64,000 bases of DNA from Paenibacillus sp. S150 (GCF_019352175.1 NZ_JACBYI010000037.1:1-64000); one strand, 5' to 3'. Positions 53,076-61,740 are shown, counted from the first letter of the stretch. Notes: a model not told the origin generated them from the letters alone. Made by a program: numbers and translations.

Positions 53076-53816
53076 TTGATCGGACGCAGCGGAAATCCCG
53101 CGTTAAATGAGAAGACATTTGAGCGCACGGAACCATACTCCGGACAGGAGCGAATGAGCATTAACGGAACGGTCAACAAAACCTTTATTACCCTGACCAT
53201 TCTGCTGGCAGGCGCCTTCAGCGCCTGGTCCATGTACTTCAGCGGGCAAAATGTAGCTCCTTACGCCATCGGCGGTGCTCTGACCGGCTTCGTGCTTGCC
53301 TTAATCATCAGCTTCAAGCCGACAGCCGCCCCTTATCTGGTGCCTGTGTATGCGCTGGCTGAAGGCTTGTTCCTCGGTGCCATTTCGGCCGCCTACGAAG
53401 GCCTGTACTATGGCATTACACTGCAAGCCGCCTTGCTGACGCTGGGCATATTTGCGGCTCTGCTGCTTGCCTACAAGACAAGAGTTATTAGAGCGACGGA
53501 AAAATTCAAGCTTGGCGTATTTGCCGCCACGGCCGGAATCGCCATCGTATACCTGCTGAGCTTTGTGCTGGGGCTGTTCGGCGTAACCGTTCCTTATCTG
53601 CACAGCAACAGCCTGATCGGGATCGGCATTTCGGTCATTATCGTCATCGTGGCCGCGCTTAATCTGGTGCTGGATTTTGATTTTATTGAGCATGGGGCAC
53701 AGCAGGGTGCTCCCAAATACATGGAATGGTATGGAGCCTTCGGCCTCATGGTCACTCTGGTATGGCTCTACGTGGAGATCCTCCGGCTGCTGTCCAAGCT
53801 GCGGAGCCGAAACTAA
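53076..53816 (+). CDS. Bax inhibitor-1/YccA family membrane protein
   Basis: 246 residues with seven membrane helices after a hydrophilic N-terminus (about 40 residues). BI-1 features: ALAEGLFLGAISAAYEGLYY in helix 3-4 and LNLVLDFDFIEHGAQQGAPK near the C-terminus, with the conserved acidic pair used for pH-sensitive Ca2+ leak in BsYetJ. Likely a calcium or proton leak channel in the cytoplasmic membrane. Start TTG 53076 is weak; a later ATG (53154) would trim the tail. Confidence 0.88.
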   Translation: MIGRSGNPALNEKTFERTEPYSGQERMSINGTVNKTFITLTILLAGAFSAWSMYFSGQNVAPYAIGGALTGFVLALIISFKPTAAPYLVPVYALAEGLFLGAISAAYEGLYYGITLQAALLTLGIFAALLLAYKTRVIRATEKFKLGVFAATAGIAIVYLLSFVLGLFGVTVPYLHSNSLIGIGISVIIVIVAALNLVLDFDFIEHGAQQGAPKYMEWYGAFGLMVTLVWLYVEILRLLSKLRSRN

Positions 53817-53911
53817 GGCTCATCCGAAGCAGCGGGTAATAACAGCTATCTATTGTTTCTCTTGGAACAGCTGACGACGTCTATCTTTAAGGGCGGCGCA
53901 GCTGTTTTTTT

Positions 53912-54147
53912 CAAAATATACCCGCATTGGGCAAGGAAATTGTCCGGATTGCCCGCGCAGCGAGCGAAAAGTCAAATCCGGTGATTCCGGCGGGTGCATT
54001 CGGCTTATCGCTGCTGGGCCTGTTCGCTCCTGTATTGAAAGAGATTGTGGAGATGCTCTATCTGACAAAAGAGCCTTTGCGCTTAAGCGGTGCAAAGTAT
54101 AAGCATTTAATCGGCCCTCTTCCGGCAACTTCATTTGGGGACGGCAT
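53912..54147 (+). pseudogene. 3' remnant of an NAD-dependent epimerase/dehydratase gene
   Basis: A frame without its own start reads GKEIVRIARAASEKSNPVIP, then LGLFAPVLKEIVEMLYLTKE and LIGPLPATSFGDGIRETV. This is the C-terminal region of NAD-dependent epimerase-like proteins. The NAD-binding half is missing, and the frame runs on into sequence antisense to the next SDR gene, so the fragment is cut at both ends. A REP-like AAGGGCGGCGCAGCTGTTT sits directly upstream at 53888-53907. Confidence 0.65.
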
Positions 54148-55133
54148 CAGGGAGACGGTGCGCGATCCAGAGCCGGCAGGCCAACGCTCAGTGAACTCCA
54201 GTTCCACAGCTCTATGGCGCGGTCCCGCATGTAGGATTCTAAGGAGGATGCTATGAGCTTCGGACCATCCCAATAGCATCCGCTGATTCCGCTGAGCCTC
54301 TGATCCAGCACCAGCCGCGCCAGATCGCCACCGGACTGCTGCGCAGACCGGATGCCCGGATGGACGAAGCGCAGAGCGGGCAGCACACGGTTCCACAGGA
54401 AGCGGTTTACCGCACTGTGATCCCGCGCAAGGCCGGAGCCTGGCATCAGGCCGGGATTGAAGGCATTGGCGGTAATATCCTGTCCCCGCTCCTCCAGGCA
54501 GCGGGCCAGCTCATAGGTGAAATACAGATTGCAGAGCTTCGAGGTCGTATAACGCGTTTGCCCCCTCCGGGTTGCGCTTAAGGAGGCCATGGCCCGGTCG
54601 GAGGCCCCCGGATCAGCCAGAATCTCCGGTTTTAGATAGAGAGGGTGCGGCATGCCCGTCTTCTTCGAAGGATCATGGGTATCGCTGCTGACCACAACAA
54701 TCCGGCCGGGCTCCTTCAACTGGCCAAGCAAAAGGCGTACCAGCAGAAAATGGCCCAGGTGGTTAACGCCGAAGGTAGCTTCGATGCCTTCCTTGGTCTG
54801 CTCGGTTTCCCTGACGATTTGCAGGCCGGCATTGCATATAATGGCGTGCAGCGGCGGAAGAGACGCGTGAGCCAGCCGGTCCGTGAAGCTGCGGATGGAA
54901 GACTGGGAAGCCAAATCAACAACCATGCCTGTAATATGGGGATTTCCGGTCCTGCGGGATAACTCAGCGGCTGCCTGTGTCACGCGCTCTTTGCTGCGCG
55001 AGGCCAGTACGAGATGCCACCCGGCGTTGGCCCGGGCGATTGCTCTGGCGCTCTCGAACCCCAGGCCGGCATTTCCTCCGGTGATAATCACCGTCCGGAA
55101 TGCTTTTGTGAATAATGCGCTGTCTGTACTCAT
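54147..55133 (-). CDS. SDR oxidoreductase, protochlorophyllide-reductase-like
   Basis: 328 residues, longer than a classical SDR (about 250). TGGNAGLGFESARAIA is at about 18-33, ICNAG at about 98-102, catalytic Tyr/Lys in TRYTTSKLCNLYFTYELA, and a long C-terminal extension with NAFNPGLMPGSGLARDH. The layout is that of the RDH/POR-like SDR group acting on bulky or lipophilic ketones. It lies downstream of a TetR gene with a palindromic operator in its own promoter, so repression by that TetR is likely. Confidence 0.88.
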   Translation of the reverse strand: MSTDSALFTKAFRTVIITGGNAGLGFESARAIARANAGWHLVLASRSKERVTQAAAELSRRTGNPHITGMVVDLASQSSIRSFTDRLAHASLPPLHAIICNAGLQIVRETEQTKEGIEATFGVNHLGHFLLVRLLLGQLKEPGRIVVVSSDTHDPSKKTGMPHPLYLKPEILADPGASDRAMASLSATRRGQTRYTTSKLCNLYFTYELARCLEERGQDITANAFNPGLMPGSGLARDHSAVNRFLWNRVLPALRFVHPGIRSAQQSGGDLARLVLDQRLSGISGCYWDGPKLIASSLESYMRDRAIELWNWSSLSVGLPALDRAPSP

Positions 55134-55181
55134 GGTTCATCACAGCTCCTTTGGGATAAATGATGGAATGGATTATAAACG

Positions 55182-55200
55182 ATACGATACTGTTTCGTAT
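55182..55200. promoter_or_regulatory. TetR operator in the SDR promoter
   Basis: ATACGA-TACTGTT-TCGTAT (55182-55200), an inverted repeat with a 7-base centre and further partial symmetry outside (ACGATACGATAC...GTATTGT). It lies between the tetR terminator and the SDR start codon. Confidence 0.6.
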
Positions 55201-55215
55201 TGTAAATGTCAAATG

Positions 55216-55243
55216 AAAAACCCCGCTGTCCATAAGCAGGGTT
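55216..55243 (-). terminator. Terminator of the tetR gene
   Basis: On the minus strand AACCCTGCT pairs with AGCGGGGTT, followed by TTT. It separates tetR from the SDR gene, so the SDR gene has its own promoter. Confidence 0.8.
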
Positions 55244-55265
55244 CAGTTGAGGCTTATTCTATTTT

Positions 55266-55877
55266 TTATTGTTGCTGAATTCCCTTAAGAATAATATCAA
55301 TGGCCGTTCTGAGGTCTGCGTCCAAATTTGTGGGAGACGGCTTCAGAAGCAGCTGGAACATCACGAAGCTAAGAACCATCTCGGAGACAGTTTCCAGATT
55401 AACCCCGGCTTTGAGAGAGTCCCGCTGGCGGTATTGCTCAAGAAGAGTACCCAGCTCCCGGGTTTTGGGAAGCGAGTGCTTTTGCCAATAAGAGTCGGAA
55501 ATCTGTGTATTGCCGGATAAAGTGGAGATCAGCAGGGACAGCATTTGGCGTCCAAGCGGGTTGTCCATATTGTGCGCAAAGCTGCTGGCCAGATTGAATA
55601 TGACCTCGCGAATGCTTCCCTCACCGGGAGCGGGCATGACCGGCTTCAACCGTTCAAGCGCATCGACCACCAGCTCGTCTTTATTGCTCCAGCGGCGGTA
55701 TATGGAGCTTTTGCCCACACCGGAGCGCCGGGCTATCATTTCAATGCTGAGCTTCTCGAAACCGGCTTCTGCCAGCAGCTCCAGGGTGGTGTCCAGAATG
55801 CGGGAATGCACCTCAGCGCTTCTGGGTCTGCCGCGTCCGCTCAGTTCTTGGGAGGGAGAATTGTTGTGGGTAGGCAT
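55266..55877 (-). CDS. TetR/AcrR family transcriptional regulator
   Basis: 203 residues. The N-terminal TetR HTH (about 20-66) has ILDTTLELLAEAGFEKLSIE and MIARRSGVGKSSIYRRWSNK. The C-terminal helical ligand domain is of the TetR_C_16-like type (about 85-200). Probable repressor of the downstream SDR gene; ligand unknown. Confidence 0.92.
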   Translation of the reverse strand: MPTHNNSPSQELSGRGRPRSAEVHSRILDTTLELLAEAGFEKLSIEMIARRSGVGKSSIYRRWSNKDELVVDALERLKPVMPAPGEGSIREVIFNLASSFAHNMDNPLGRQMLSLLISTLSGNTQISDSYWQKHSLPKTRELGTLLEQYRQRDSLKAGVNLETVSEMVLSFVMFQLLLKPSPTNLDADLRTAIDIILKGIQQQ

Positions 55878-56013
55878 AGGGCATCCTTCCTTAAGGCAGG
55901 GTAGGGATTAACTAAGTGTATATTATAGCATAATCGAACCGGGTATCTGTGTAGTCAGGGTTCTTGAACTATGATACTATTTAGGTCTATATACAAGAGG
56001 GAAGTGAGCTACA

Positions 56014-56370
56014 ATGATCAGCATTACGATTCCAACGCCGGATGTTACCATACACAAGCAGGAGAATCCTGAACTCAGCCATATTTACGGCTTCACCGAT
56101 TTCCACCTGATCACCCGGGAAAAGGGCGGCATCTTCATGTTCTACAACGACAAGGATGAGCTGCTGTTCGTGGGCAAGGCCAGAAAGCTGAGACCGCGCA
56201 TCAAAAAGCATTTTGAAGACAATGTGTCTGTGATGAAGCCGCACCGCGACGAAGTAACCAGGATCGAAGTCTGCATTGTCGATGATGCGGTGGACAGAGA
56301 AATTTACGAAACGTACCTTGTAAACAAGCTCAGAGCCAAATACAATGTAGAGAAAGTGCTGTATAAATAA
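56014..56370 (+). CDS. GIY-YIG domain protein
   Basis: 118 residues, essentially a lone GIY-YIG fold: GGIFMFYNDKDELLFVGKAR (about 38-57), then KLRPRIKKHFED and a terminal Glu in VDREIYETYLVNKLRAKYN. GIY is degenerate (GIF...LFVG), but the basic/Glu catalytic pattern remains. It resembles the UvrC N-terminus and small YhbQ-like nucleases. It may cut or bind DNA; nothing else shows function. ATG 56014 with GGGAAGTGAG upstream, terminator downstream. Confidence 0.8.
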   Translation: MISITIPTPDVTIHKQENPELSHIYGFTDFHLITREKGGIFMFYNDKDELLFVGKARKLRPRIKKHFEDNVSVMKPHRDEVTRIEVCIVDDAVDREIYETYLVNKLRAKYNVEKVLYK

Positions 56371-56384
56371 ACATGACAGCAGGA

Positions 56385-56414
56385 GGCGCGGTCGATGGAG
56401 ATTGCGCTTTTTTA
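56385..56414 (+). terminator. Terminator of the GIY-YIG gene
   Basis: GCGCGGTC pairs with GATTGCGC (G-T pairs allowed) around GATGGA, followed by TTTTTT. Confidence 0.75.
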
Positions 56415-56416
56415 TT

Positions 56417-56600
56417 GTTTAGGAAATTATGAATGCTTTAGCTGTGGATAAGGTGTGTATAAAGTTGGGGATAAGTTGAAAATGTGGTCATCGTGCTGAA
56501 CCTGCGGGTTGCGCTTTGCAGGAGGAACAGCGGAATTTGAGGAGCTAACCGGGATCGCGGGGTGGGGAAGTACAGTACAATGAAGTGAAGTGGAATTAGT
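56417..56600 (+). repeat. Dispersed post-terminator repeat, copy 2
   Basis: Counterpart of 36228-36410, again directly after a terminator: AGGAAATTATGAAT, then CGTGCTGAACCTGCGGGTTG, GCTTTGC and GGAGGAA, and TGAAGTGGAATTAG. The rest of the 800-base spacer to 57167 contains degenerate TTTTTCCCACTA units of the long repeat and a bracketed element. Confidence 0.6.
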
Positions 56601-56838
56601 GAACTTAAATGGGCAGAAAGCTGGCGGTGGAGGGAGTAGCGGGAAAAAGGCAACTTAATTTCAGCGTATTTTCTTGAAACGGGACGAAATGGATGGAGTA
56701 GGTATCCTTTTTCCCACTAACACTTGCGAAACGGGGGAGATGGGGAGAAAGAAGTTCACTTTTTCCACTTGGGCTTGCCGCCAGGTTTCCAGCAGGCCGC
56801 CGTACACCTGAAATCTCAAACCGCTGCGCTGTCCAATG

Positions 56839-56992
56839 AAGGACGGCCGAGCCTTTTTGTTCTTGAATTCTAAGGGATTTACTGGTTTTACGCTATGAAT
56901 TATCGTATTGATTTCCGCAGATACGTTACCTGAAAGCGATACGGGCATCAGCTGCTCCGGGAGCATTGGCATCCTTAAAAGGATGGCAAAAC
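56839..56992. repeat. Bracketed repeat element, third copy (diverged)
   Basis: It starts with AAGGACGGCCGAGCCTTTTT and ends near AAAAGGATGGCAAAACCGCT. The interior has GGTTTTACGCTATGAATTAT, matching the flank of the MITE at 37676-37700. More diverged than the copies at 37480 and 48632. Confidence 0.5.
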
Positions 56993-57167
56993 CGCTCCTG
57001 CGCGGCATTGGGATTTACAATTAAAGGATCATTTTTTTTGATATAGGACTTTTGGTACATTTAGCAAACTTAGATATAAAGGCTCACTTACATACAGGTT
57101 AAATCGACTATAATAAACTCGTACAAGCTCGACATATTTTGACATTTATAATGAGGTGATAGTATAG

Positions 57168-57893
57168 ATGGCGACTCCTTTTTTCAAGAAAAAAGATACG
57201 GTCGACAACAAGCAGCCGAGGCCCGGCGTGGTTCAAAAGGTTCAATTGGCGGAAGATCCGCCTGAGGAAACGGAGTCCTACGAAACGGTGGAGAGCCTGT
57301 CCAGCCTCATTTCCACCGGCAAAGCGCAGCTGGATAAGAAGTCGCTGGATCTGATTTTTGCCGTAGAGCAGATCATTCAGGCCAGAACGCATGCAGATAC
57401 AACCAATCATGAGCTGCAGGATCGGCTGACCCATACCAGCGGGCATGTGGAACGCTTGAACAAGGACCTGAAGAATCTGAACAAGGTGATCGAAGAGCGG
57501 GAGAAGAGCATCCTGGAGCTGGAGCATACGCTGGTAGAGCGGAATCTGAAGGTGGATCAGGTCATGGAGGACCATCGTGAACTGCACGCCACCCTGTCTT
57601 CGGAGATGGATGAGCTGAAGAGCACCATTGAGCTGGAACGGCAAAAGTATGCCAATCTGGTGCAGAAGCACAATGACGCAATATCGGAAAAGCTGAAAAA
57701 AATGAATGAGCTGGAAGAAAAAATCGGACGTCTCGAGACAGAGAATGCCCATGTGAAACAGAAATACGAAACAGTCCGGCAGGAGAAAGCCTACCTCTCC
57801 AGCATGATTAACGATTTTACCACACGCATGACGACGCCTTTTGGAGGCGGTACTCCGCCGGCAGAACGTGCCGACGGAAACGGGAATACATAA
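57168..57893 (+). CDS. Coiled-coil protein of unknown function
   Basis: 241 residues, soluble. A basic N-terminus (MATPFFKKKDT) and disordered acidic stretch (to about 45) lead into a continuous heptad-type coiled coil from about 85 to 215 (HVERLNKDLKNLNKVIEERE; MNELEEKIGRLETENAHVKQ), with a Gly/Pro/Asn tail. No known domain. ATG 57168 after GAGGTGATAG. The next gene (deacetylase) begins 5 bases after its stop, so the two form an operon. A role in organising envelope or polysaccharide work is inference from that pairing. Confidence 0.75.
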   Translation: MATPFFKKKDTVDNKQPRPGVVQKVQLAEDPPEETESYETVESLSSLISTGKAQLDKKSLDLIFAVEQIIQARTHADTTNHELQDRLTHTSGHVERLNKDLKNLNKVIEEREKSILELEHTLVERNLKVDQVMEDHRELHATLSSEMDELKSTIELERQKYANLVQKHNDAISEKLKKMNELEEKIGRLETENAHVKQKYETVRQEKAYLSSMINDFTTRMTTPFGGGTPPAERADGNGNT

Positions 57894-57898
57894 TTATT

Positions 57899-59212
57899 AT
57901 GCCTCTTCTTGAACCAAACGCCGCGCTGATGGTAGAACTGCTGTCGCTTGAGCATAAGCAGAACAGCTATCAGATGGAGGTAGGTTTAACCCATAGCGGC
58001 GGATTCACCCGAAAAGTTCTCCTCATCGATGAATTTACATACCTGCAAATGAATAGGCTGGACTCTGTCCAAGGACAAAGAGTGCGGCTGTCGCTTTACA
58101 CGAAGTGGGACCCCTTTCGCCGCACATATCTCAGCTCCTTCATCAAGATGAACAGGTCCTGCGCCGAGACGCTCTATTTTGCCTGTTCCGAAGCTTACGT
58201 CTCGCAGCTTGCCCAATTGAAACAGTACACAGGGATAGAGCCGCCTGCTGATATGAGCACGGTGCAAGCCTCGGTTCCTTCACCTTCACCTGAGCCGCAT
58301 CATGCACAACCGCCCAAACAAAGTACAGGCACCTTCCGGATGACACGGTCTGTTGTCCTGCGCTGCATTTTGCTCAGCTTACTGTTCATATTGTTCTTTC
58401 TGCGGATGGATGGCACCTTGTTCAACAGCGCTGAAGCCCACGAAGACTTCACCGGGCCGGATACATCCACAGACAGCAGTGTATCCGTGGCCTATGTCCC
58501 TGCAATTCAGGTGGCCTCGTTTCAGGGTGCTCCAGTGAAGGCTCTGCCGGCACCGGAAACAGAGACGGAACAAGAGCCGAAGCCGGGACAAGAGGAAAGC
58601 ACACAGGCGCAGAATCCGCTGGTTGAAGAACTGGAGCTGGACGAAAGCAGCTATGAATATAATCTGGAAAAGGGCTATGTGGCATTATCCTTTGACGACG
58701 GCCCGTCTCAATATACCCGGGAAATTGTCGATATCCTGTCAGCTCATGGAGTTGCGGCGAACTTTCTGTTCATCGGCAAGAATGAGAAGCAGCATCCGGA
58801 AGCCGTCCGATACGCCGATGAGCATGGGATGCCTGTGGGCAGTCATTCCTGGGACCACAGCGATATGACGAGGAACAGCAGTGGGGAGAACCGCAGTAAC
58901 CTGTCACGTTCGATTCAGGTTTTGGAGCAGAACGCCGGGAGGCCGGTAACCATCTTTCGTCCGCCTTACGGCGCTATTAATGATGATCTGGCCGCAGAGG
59001 CCAGGAAGCAGCACCTGAAGGTGCTGCTCTGGAACCGTGACCCTGAAGACTGGAAAGCGGACAGTGTGGAGCAAATTTTGAATTATTTTTATAATACTGA
59101 CCCCTCCGGGGGCATATATCTTTTGCATGAAAAAGCCGTTACAGTCAAGGCACTGCCTGCAATTATAGAATATCTTAAAGCGAAACAGCTGAAATTTGCT
59201 GTTTTTAAATAA
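57899..59212 (+). CDS. Membrane-anchored polysaccharide deacetylase
   Basis: 437 residues. The N-terminal cytoplasmic domain (1-145) is PilZ-like in length and beta-rich. One TM follows (about 151-172, VVLRCILLSLLFILFFLRMD), then an acidic extracellular linker (TETEQEPKPGQEESTQAQ), then a NodB domain (about 258-437). Metal/catalytic residues: D266/D267 (SFDDGP), H316 and H320 (HSWDHSDM), RPPYG, and His in YLLHEKA. It removes N-acetyl groups from wall peptidoglycan or chitin-like glycans. The soluble N-terminal domain is unusual and could sense a cytoplasmic signal. Second gene of the coiled-coil operon. Confidence 0.88.
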   Translation: MPLLEPNAALMVELLSLEHKQNSYQMEVGLTHSGGFTRKVLLIDEFTYLQMNRLDSVQGQRVRLSLYTKWDPFRRTYLSSFIKMNRSCAETLYFACSEAYVSQLAQLKQYTGIEPPADMSTVQASVPSPSPEPHHAQPPKQSTGTFRMTRSVVLRCILLSLLFILFFLRMDGTLFNSAEAHEDFTGPDTSTDSSVSVAYVPAIQVASFQGAPVKALPAPETETEQEPKPGQEESTQAQNPLVEELELDESSYEYNLEKGYVALSFDDGPSQYTREIVDILSAHGVAANFLFIGKNEKQHPEAVRYADEHGMPVGSHSWDHSDMTRNSSGENRSNLSRSIQVLEQNAGRPVTIFRPPYGAINDDLAAEARKQHLKVLLWNRDPEDWKADSVEQILNYFYNTDPSGGIYLLHEKAVTVKALPAIIEYLKAKQLKFAVFK

Positions 59213-59287
59213 TCGCGCTGGCCGCCCGTATCAGGACTTATATTTTCTGGGCAGATACGACAGCTTAAGCCCGATCATAAATCAAAA

Positions 59288-59317
59288 GCGTATCCGGTGT
59301 TGCGGGTGCGTTTTTTT
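59288..59317 (+). terminator. Terminator of the deacetylase operon
   Basis: Imperfect stem (GCGTATCCG against CGGGTGCG, with G-T pairs) followed by seven T residues. Confidence 0.6.
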
Positions 59318-59736
59318 GAAAGATAAGAATTTAAATGCTTTGGGGTCCCCGCAAAGTACCTGAGTCATCATCGAAGCCAAGGCCCCACTTTGTGGGGTTA
59401 TTTTGAAAGATAAGAATTTATAGGTTTTGGGGGAAGCGAAGCTTATCCGTTATATCACGGCTGCGCTGAAAGAATAGATCAGGACTTCGGCCAAGCAAAC
59501 TGCGCGATTGCGCTGGCCGCAGCGGGCAGGTAGAGGGAATCAAAGGCAGAAGTACCTTTGAATTCGCCCGAAGCCGGCAGGACGGTGGAATCAAAGGCAG
59601 AAGGACCTTTGAATTCGCCCGAAGCCTGCTGGCTGGTGAAATCAGCGCGAAATGATTCTTCTCCTTCACACTGAAATGGCAGCATTCTTAATATAGGACG
59701 CCGATAGGCGTCTTTCTTGAAAAGATAAGAATTTTT

Positions 59737-59889
59737 CCCGAATTTCGAAAGTAAGTATCCACAAATCATCTGAAAAGCCCTACACTAGGGGTTTCTTGCT
59801 ACAAACAGCTTGCACCCAAGGGGTGAAGGAAAAAGAGGGGTTATCCCTTGTCCGATCTGGATGGGTTCCATTCACTTTCGGAATTCAGG
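59737..59889. mobile_element. MITE-like element, second copy
   Basis: 153 bp. The ends are diverged versions of the copy at 37520-37674 (CCCGAATTTCGAAAGTAAG left; CACTTTCGGAATTCAGG right). The interior shares ACAGCTTGCACC, GGTGAAGGAAAAAGAGG and TTATCCCTTGTCC. No target duplication is left, and its right end abuts the long repeat. Confidence 0.8.
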
Positions 59890-60210
59890 ATGAATGGAAC
59901 CGGAGAGCCTGAACAAGGTGATGAAAAGCAAGGAGGTTCATAAGGAACGAAAGCGAAGTGTAAAAAGTAACACTAATGGGCTGGAATCCTGGCTTGAACG
60001 GGCTTTAGTGGGATTTTGTACACCTAATGGAGGCCCGCTCCCCCCATATGCCCGATTTCAGCCGGATTAGGTGTACTTTTTCCCACTAGGGATGATCCAG
60101 GATCCGAATGCGGTGGATTAGTTGTCCTTTTTACCACTAAAATGACTGCTCTTTGGATGAATGGTTCAAGTTCCATCTTAATGTAGGCGAATTCCTCTGC
60201 AAGGGAGAGA
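59890..60210 (+). repeat. Long dispersed intergenic repeat, copy B
   Basis: Closely matches 36717-36990 over its whole length: AAGGAGGTTCATAAGGAACG, AAAAAGTAACACTAATGGGC, CGGGCTTTAGTGGGATTTTG and the TTTTTCCCACTAGGGATGAT block. The match continues into GTAGGCGAATTCCTCTG. Confidence 0.8.
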
Positions 60211-60543
60211 ACCGGATCGATTAGTTATCCTTTTTCCCGCTAACGCAAGCGAAAAAGCGGCTGGGGGAATATGAAGTGACCTTTTCCACCAGGCTCCCCG
60301 CCTGGCTTCAGCAGCCAGCCTTACACCTGAAATGCAAACGGCTGCGCTACCCGCTCAAGGACGGCGCAGCCGTTTCCACTTGTATGAGCATAATTGTACA
60401 TATTCAGTTGTTCAACGGAAGCTAAAGGCGGGGCTTCTTCTTGTTTTAATAAAAAAAATTTGAGACAATAAGTACATGTTGTTAGCCGGACCTGTGCAAG
60501 GTAGAATAAATTGAACTTTAATGTTTTGAAAAGAGGATAAATA

Positions 60544-61635
60544 ATGAATAAAGAATCCATTTATGGATTAACATTGGAACAATTGGCGTCATGGCTCGTG
60601 GAGCACGGCCACAAGAAATCCCGCGCCTCCCGGATCTGGGAGGCGTTGTACCGTGAGCGGGTTACGGATTTCGCGGGAATGACCGAAGTGAACAGTGATA
60701 CGGTGCAGGTGCTGGCGGAGCATTTTGTGTTTCAGACCATGGATGAGCATGTGAAGCAGGAATCGGCGGACGGCACCATTAAGTTCCTGTTCCGCTTAAA
60801 GGATGGCAATCTGATCGAAACGGTGCTGATGCGGCAGAAGTATGGCTTGTCTGTCTGCGTAACTACGCAGGTTGGCTGCAACATCGGCTGCAGCTTTTGC
60901 GCTAGCGGACTGCTGGCGAAGAGCCGCGACCTCTCCAGCGGCGAGATTGTCGAGCAGATTATGAAGGTCCAGCATCATCTGGACCGGCTGGGTCTTGGCC
61001 AAAGGGTCAGCCATGTGGTTGTGATGGGGATCGGCGAGCCGTTCGATAACTTTACGAACCTGCTCAATTTCCTGACCATCATCAAGGATCATAAGGGGCT
61101 GGCGATTGCCGGCAAAGGCATCACGGTGTCCACAAGCGGTCTGGCTGACAAAATCAGAGAGTTCGCCGATGCCAATATGCAGGTTAATCTGGCGATTTCC
61201 TTACATGCACCTAATAATGAGCTGCGGACACGGATTATGAAGATCAACCGGGCCATTCCTATTGAGAAACTGATGCCGGCTATCGACTACTACCTGGAGA
61301 AGACGAACCGGAGAATTACGCTGGAGTACATTCTGCTGAAGGATATCAATGACCGCCAGGAGCACGCCCTGGAGCTGGCCCGCTTGATTGGAGACCGGCG
61401 GCAGCTGGCGAACGTGAACCTGATTCCGTACAATCCGGTGGATGAGCATAGCCAATACCAGCGGAGTGAGCGCGAATCCGTGCGGGCCTTCTTTGATACG
61501 CTCAAAAAGCAGGGCGTCAGCGTAAGCACCCGCCTGGAGCACGGCGTCGATATCGATGCCGCCTGCGGCCAGCTGCGCAGCAAGCAGATCAAGAAAGCCA
61601 AAGGCGCCGGCCAGAGCGGCGTGGCCGCAGGGTAG
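60544..61635 (+). CDS. RlmN/Cfr-family 23S rRNA A2503 methyltransferase
   Basis: 363 residues, radical SAM. The 4Fe-4S cysteines are C112, C116 and C119 (VGCNIGCSFCASG), with GIGEPFDN for SAM, and the resolving C341 in DIDAACGQL. It would methylate adenine 2503 of 23S rRNA (and some tRNAs if RlmN-type). After the cluster the sequence LLAKSRDLSSGEIVEQ departs from the usual RlmN TLGGLKRNL. The gene is alone among repeats rather than in the fmt-rsmB-rlmN-stp-prkC cluster, so it looks like a second, divergent family member. C2 versus C8 specificity cannot be told by eye. ATG 60544 with AGAGGATAA. Confidence 0.85.
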   Translation: MNKESIYGLTLEQLASWLVEHGHKKSRASRIWEALYRERVTDFAGMTEVNSDTVQVLAEHFVFQTMDEHVKQESADGTIKFLFRLKDGNLIETVLMRQKYGLSVCVTTQVGCNIGCSFCASGLLAKSRDLSSGEIVEQIMKVQHHLDRLGLGQRVSHVVVMGIGEPFDNFTNLLNFLTIIKDHKGLAIAGKGITVSTSGLADKIREFADANMQVNLAISLHAPNNELRTRIMKINRAIPIEKLMPAIDYYLEKTNRRITLEYILLKDINDRQEHALELARLIGDRRQLANVNLIPYNPVDEHSQYQRSERESVRAFFDTLKKQGVSVSTRLEHGVDIDAACGQLRSKQIKKAKGAGQSGVAAG

Positions 61636-61669
61636 GGCGGGCAGTTCGCGGGAGCTGGCTGCCGGCTGC

Positions 61670-61687
61670 AACGGCAGAAATGCCGTT
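61670..61687. repeat. Single copy of the AACGGCA hairpin
   Basis: AACGGCAGAAATGCCGTT, a perfect 7-bp stem with a GAAA loop, 35 bases after the rlmN-like stop codon. Same core as the 14-unit array. Confidence 0.8.
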
Positions 61688-61740
61688 AAATAAGCCCCCG
61701 AAGTTTGCTAATATAACCCGGTGCGCCAGCGGTTTTGCAT

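Larger units (their letters stand above)
59213..60543. other. Gene-free repeat-rich region
   Basis: About 1.3 kb without a supportable gene. It contains a terminator (59288-59317), a second hairpin CCCCACTTTGTGGGG near 59383, repeated AAGATAAGAATTT words, a MITE copy, the long repeat copy B and a REP-like AAGGACGGCGCAGCCGTTT (60357-60375). Confidence 0.6.
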
